Source: Rhea pennata (taxonomy: Eukaryota; Chordata; Aves; Rheiformes; Rheidae). From it: 64,000 nt of DNA. Below are positions 60,940 to 64,000 of this stretch, piece after piece. The position numbers and the translations under genes are program-made. The notes under the pieces are model-generated. The model had not been told where the DNA came from, did no database searches, and saw nothing but the letters and a program-made list of their open reading frames with translations. The stretch covers positions 72,389,582-72,453,581 of the forward strand of contig NC_084702.1 of the NCBI RefSeq assembly GCF_028389875.1, given 5' to 3'. How positions within the stretch are numbered: the first letter of the stretch is position 1; every line of letters starts with the position of its first letter.

Positions 60940-63900
60940 GTAAGGATTTACTTTTATCTTAAACTACTGTTTGTTTGTTGCTACTTTATACTTTGAAGAA
61001 ATGTTTGGGAAAGTCATGTGTGTATTTTGGGAGCTTTCAATTTCTGTCTCCTTTCAAATTCCTCTGAAGGAAGTGGAGACCAGGGCAGTTTTTCTGTCAT
61101 GTGCATGCTTTAGAATAGCCCAAACTTTGAAAATGTGGTGGATGTCTGCGGTTATCCTGCAGAGTTTTCCGACTTCTGTTTATGTGCAACAATTTTAATA
61201 CTGTCATGAACTGAATCCTCTGTCCGATACTGTCCTATTTTATGTTTCACGGTTGTGGAGATGCTCCAGTATAAGTGATACTGTACATTGGAAACAAAGG
61301 TCAATTTTTATAAACCTAGAAGGGGAAACAGATACTTTAAGTTATATAATTTATTTCTGTAGGTATGCATTGCAGGTATTGAAGTAGAAAGAGGTCTCCA
61401 CATTGCAAGTTACATTAAAAACTAATTTCTTTTAGGCAGAAGCCTATACGGCAAATAGTTGCTCCTTTCATTGAACTTGTGTATTATCATGGCTTTATTG
61501 AATGGTAGAAAGAAAACTCTTTAAGCGGTGTGTGTAGCGGCAAAGATCATTGCATATAACTTGGCATAGAACAACTTTATTTATTTATTTATAATCCCAG
61601 GAAGTATCAGGCATATGTCTTTCTGTGTCTGAAGTTTTAACTAGAGGGATTTTCACAGTATACTAGAGGAAGCAAACTAAATTCCGTCTCACTTAAATTA
61701 GGGAAAAAGCTTAGACTTCCTTTTTCTCCCCTCCCTCCCTCCCCTCCCTCCTTTCTCTCTTCTTTTTCCCCTTTTCCTTTTTCCTTCTCCCTTTTCCTTT
61801 TTCCTTCTCCCTTTTCCTTTTTCCTTCTCCCTTTTCCTTTTTCCTTCTCCCTTTTCCTTTTTCCTTCTCCCTTTTCCTTTTTCCTTCTCCCTTTTCCTTT
61901 TTCCGCCTTCTTTCCCCCCTTTTTTTTTAATGATGACCATTGTCGTGTTTTTCATGTTTAATGAGGAAAATACCCCCTTTCCTCAGGAAATGTCTAGAAG
62001 ACATGCCTTTCTTTTTGAGGGGACTCCCTTTTCTGCCCCCTGTTCTAAAATTGAGATGATATAAAGCATAGACGTATATGCTGCCAAGTGGGTAAGTTGG
62101 AAGTAGAAGAGAGAGCATCTCACCTGTCTTGGTAACTTGCTATCTATTTTTGTATTTTCTCATACTTTTGTATTTGTCACCTTCTGGTTGAAAATAATTT
62201 TCTGGTTGAAAAAGAATATTAAATGCTGTTTCAGTTTATCAAATTCATATAAGTGATTATGACATGGAAGAAACGTTTTGAGCTCGGTTATCAATTAGAA
62301 GCAGCATATTCAGCGTTCGGCTATTTTGACAAGTCCCTCAGAAGCCGTTGCTCCTCAAATAGAAAATGCACCTCAGAAATGGCTGCAGAGAACTTAAAAG
62401 CCTCAATGAGGAAGGAAGAAAGAGTATGAATTAGAAGGGTCCTCATAAGAAGGTGAATAAATGTATTCTTTATGGAGATCTGTGGGCCTCTGAACTTGAA
62501 GGGTTTGCTGTAAGGCCATTATACTCCAAAACAGTTTTACCATGGATTTGGTGTAAGCTTGGTAGTGGTGATACTACTTGTTCTGTATGCAAATTGACAT
62601 CTCTTCTACTAGTTTCATTTTGATGCACTAAACCTTTCCCCCCCCCCCCTTTTTTTAGTTTACCTCATTTGGAGGATTTATCTACCAAATTTGAGGAATT
62701 AGAAGAACAAGGAGTGATAGAATGTCTACTTGTAATTTCTTTTGCACTCTGCAAGTTTTGTCTTTTTTAAGTTGTTGTGAGCTATAAGACTTTGTTCTGT
62801 ACGACTGTTAGTTTTTAAGACTTTCAACTTGCAGTGGATGTGACAGTCTGGCCTTGGATACAAGGGGCTTGTGGAGAAGGACGTGCTTCTTTGCAGAAGA
62901 CTTTTGGGGGATTTTTTTTGTTTGTTTTTTTCTTTAATTTGTTTAACTTCTGCAAGCATAAGAGCTGTTTTAAGCCTGACCTTATTTTACTGGCTAAAGC
63001 TTTTGAAGCTAGAATAAATAGAGGATTTTTCAGATAGTCCATTTTTCTATTTAAGATAAGACCAACAAGAAGGCTGCTGTTACATTTTTTCAAGGATCAA
63101 GCCTGCAGCTCTAACTTGGGGTTGCCTCAGGCACGCTTAGCTGAAATCATTTAGCTTCTTAAAAAAAGAAAAGGCAGCTTTGATAATCTATGAACTATCT
63201 ATAGGATGGATTCCTATGCCCATAGATAGCATCATCCTCTACCTTAAAGCACACTCCTAAGAAAATGAGACTTTTCAAGGCCTTTTCCAAAATTACGTTA
63301 GATTTTCTGTATATAAATAGCAGTAAATGACTTTACAGATCCTCAAACTCTAGCAATTATCTGAAGAAGTTCTTATTTACGGGAAAACATAGATCTGATG
63401 CTTCCAAGGTCCTCTGTTTATTAATACTTCTCAATAGGTGAATTGGGAAGCAACTTTTCCCATCAAGTCATGTAAAACCTTACTAAGGAGAGTCTGTTTT
63501 CTTCTAAGCTTTGCAAGAGCTTCCAATTTCAGGGACTCCTTAAAATGATTGAAGATCTCTAAAATGCTCTGTGACTTTGTTGTTATTCAGCTTCTTTTCA
63601 TTATGGCACCATACTCACCAGTGAAGTGGTAGTACGTTCTGAATTATCTAGATTTGACCCTTTTGTTGTCAGTGCATTGAGGTTTGTTCTCCTTTGACGT
63701 ATCTTTAAAACTCCTGCAGCGTTTTTCTTTGTAATATAGTTACCCAGGCTATGGCAGGTGAAGTGATATGATAGTTGCCATATACTGGAAGAAACTGAGT
63801 TTTTTGTCACACAAATAATGTGATATTGCTCAGACTAGTAGTTTTGTATTTTTTTTACGTACTCTGTCTTTGCTTCACTGAAGTTGTCCCATGGTAGTGT

Positions 63901-64000
63901 AGTCATACTGGAGATGAAATTGAAAACTGATTTCAGCCTTCTTTCTTACTTCCACTACTTCAGATAATGAGACTAGTGATTTTCTTAGTATATGTTCTCT
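60940..64000 (+). other. UBAP2: UBAP2 intron 4 (5' part)
   Basis: It starts with the donor GTAAGG and runs past the end of the window. Its main feature is the pyrimidine minisatellite at 61716-61904; there is also a C-run/T-run near 62638-62657. No further coding exon was recognised before 64000. Confidence 0.85.
61716..61904. repeat. Homopyrimidine tract with perfect 20-bp minisatellite
   Basis: 189 nt contain only C and T on the plus strand. Positions 61781-61900 are six perfect head-to-tail copies of TTCCTTCTCCCTTTTCCTTT, with a half copy just before and a few bases after. Such tracts can form intramolecular triplex (H-DNA) and often vary in copy number. The lysine/glutamate/glycine-rich minus-strand frame over it is an artefact of the repeat. 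Confidence 0.97.

Noticed and set aside
61698..61955. Minus-strand Lys/Glu/Gly-rich frame of 85 codons
   Set aside because: It is a translation of the 20-bp pyrimidine minisatellite.

Overview
The window is vertebrate nuclear DNA, almost certainly from a bird. It has GT-AG spliced exons in long AT-rich introns, one large CpG island, few transposons, and avian-type CR1 LINE fragments (47.27-47.42 kb minus strand; 55.89-56.45 kb plus strand). Two genes lie head-to-tail on the plus strand. The first is the 3' part of DCAF12 (WDR40A), a WD-repeat substrate receptor of CUL4-DDB1 ubiquitin ligases. The second is the 5' part of UBAP2, a ubiquitin-associated (UBA) domain protein. From memory, the two genes are neighbours in the same orientation on human 9p13, which corresponds to the avian Z chromosome, so a Z-linked origin is likely but not shown by the sequence.

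Layout. 1-857: DCAF12 intron. 858-13225: seven coding exons of DCAF12 with matching splice phases, giving 344 residues and a stop; about the first 110 residues lie upstream of the window. 13226 to about 23.6 kb: DCAF12 3' UTR and/or downstream DNA with several candidate poly(A) signals, the best-looking at 23600. About 23.6-31.0 kb: intergenic, with a decayed CR1/L3-like LINE copy near 27.5-28.5 kb. About 30.99-32.54 kb: CpG island promoter with a CRE, four CACGTG E-boxes and a probable noncoding UBAP2 exon 1 ending at 31741. 31742-54789: 23-kb UBAP2 intron 1. 54790-54929, 59053-59130 and 60829-60939: UBAP2 exons 2-4, encoding residues 1-96 including the UBA domain. 60940-64000: intron 4, with a perfect 20-bp polypyrimidine minisatellite.

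Both proteins work in the ubiquitin system, but they are separate genes with no sign of co-transcription. I see no undescribed system here. The most interesting signals are the E-box array in the UBAP2 CpG island, the 189-nt uninterrupted pyrimidine tract in intron 4, and the unusually distant poly(A) signal downstream of DCAF12.
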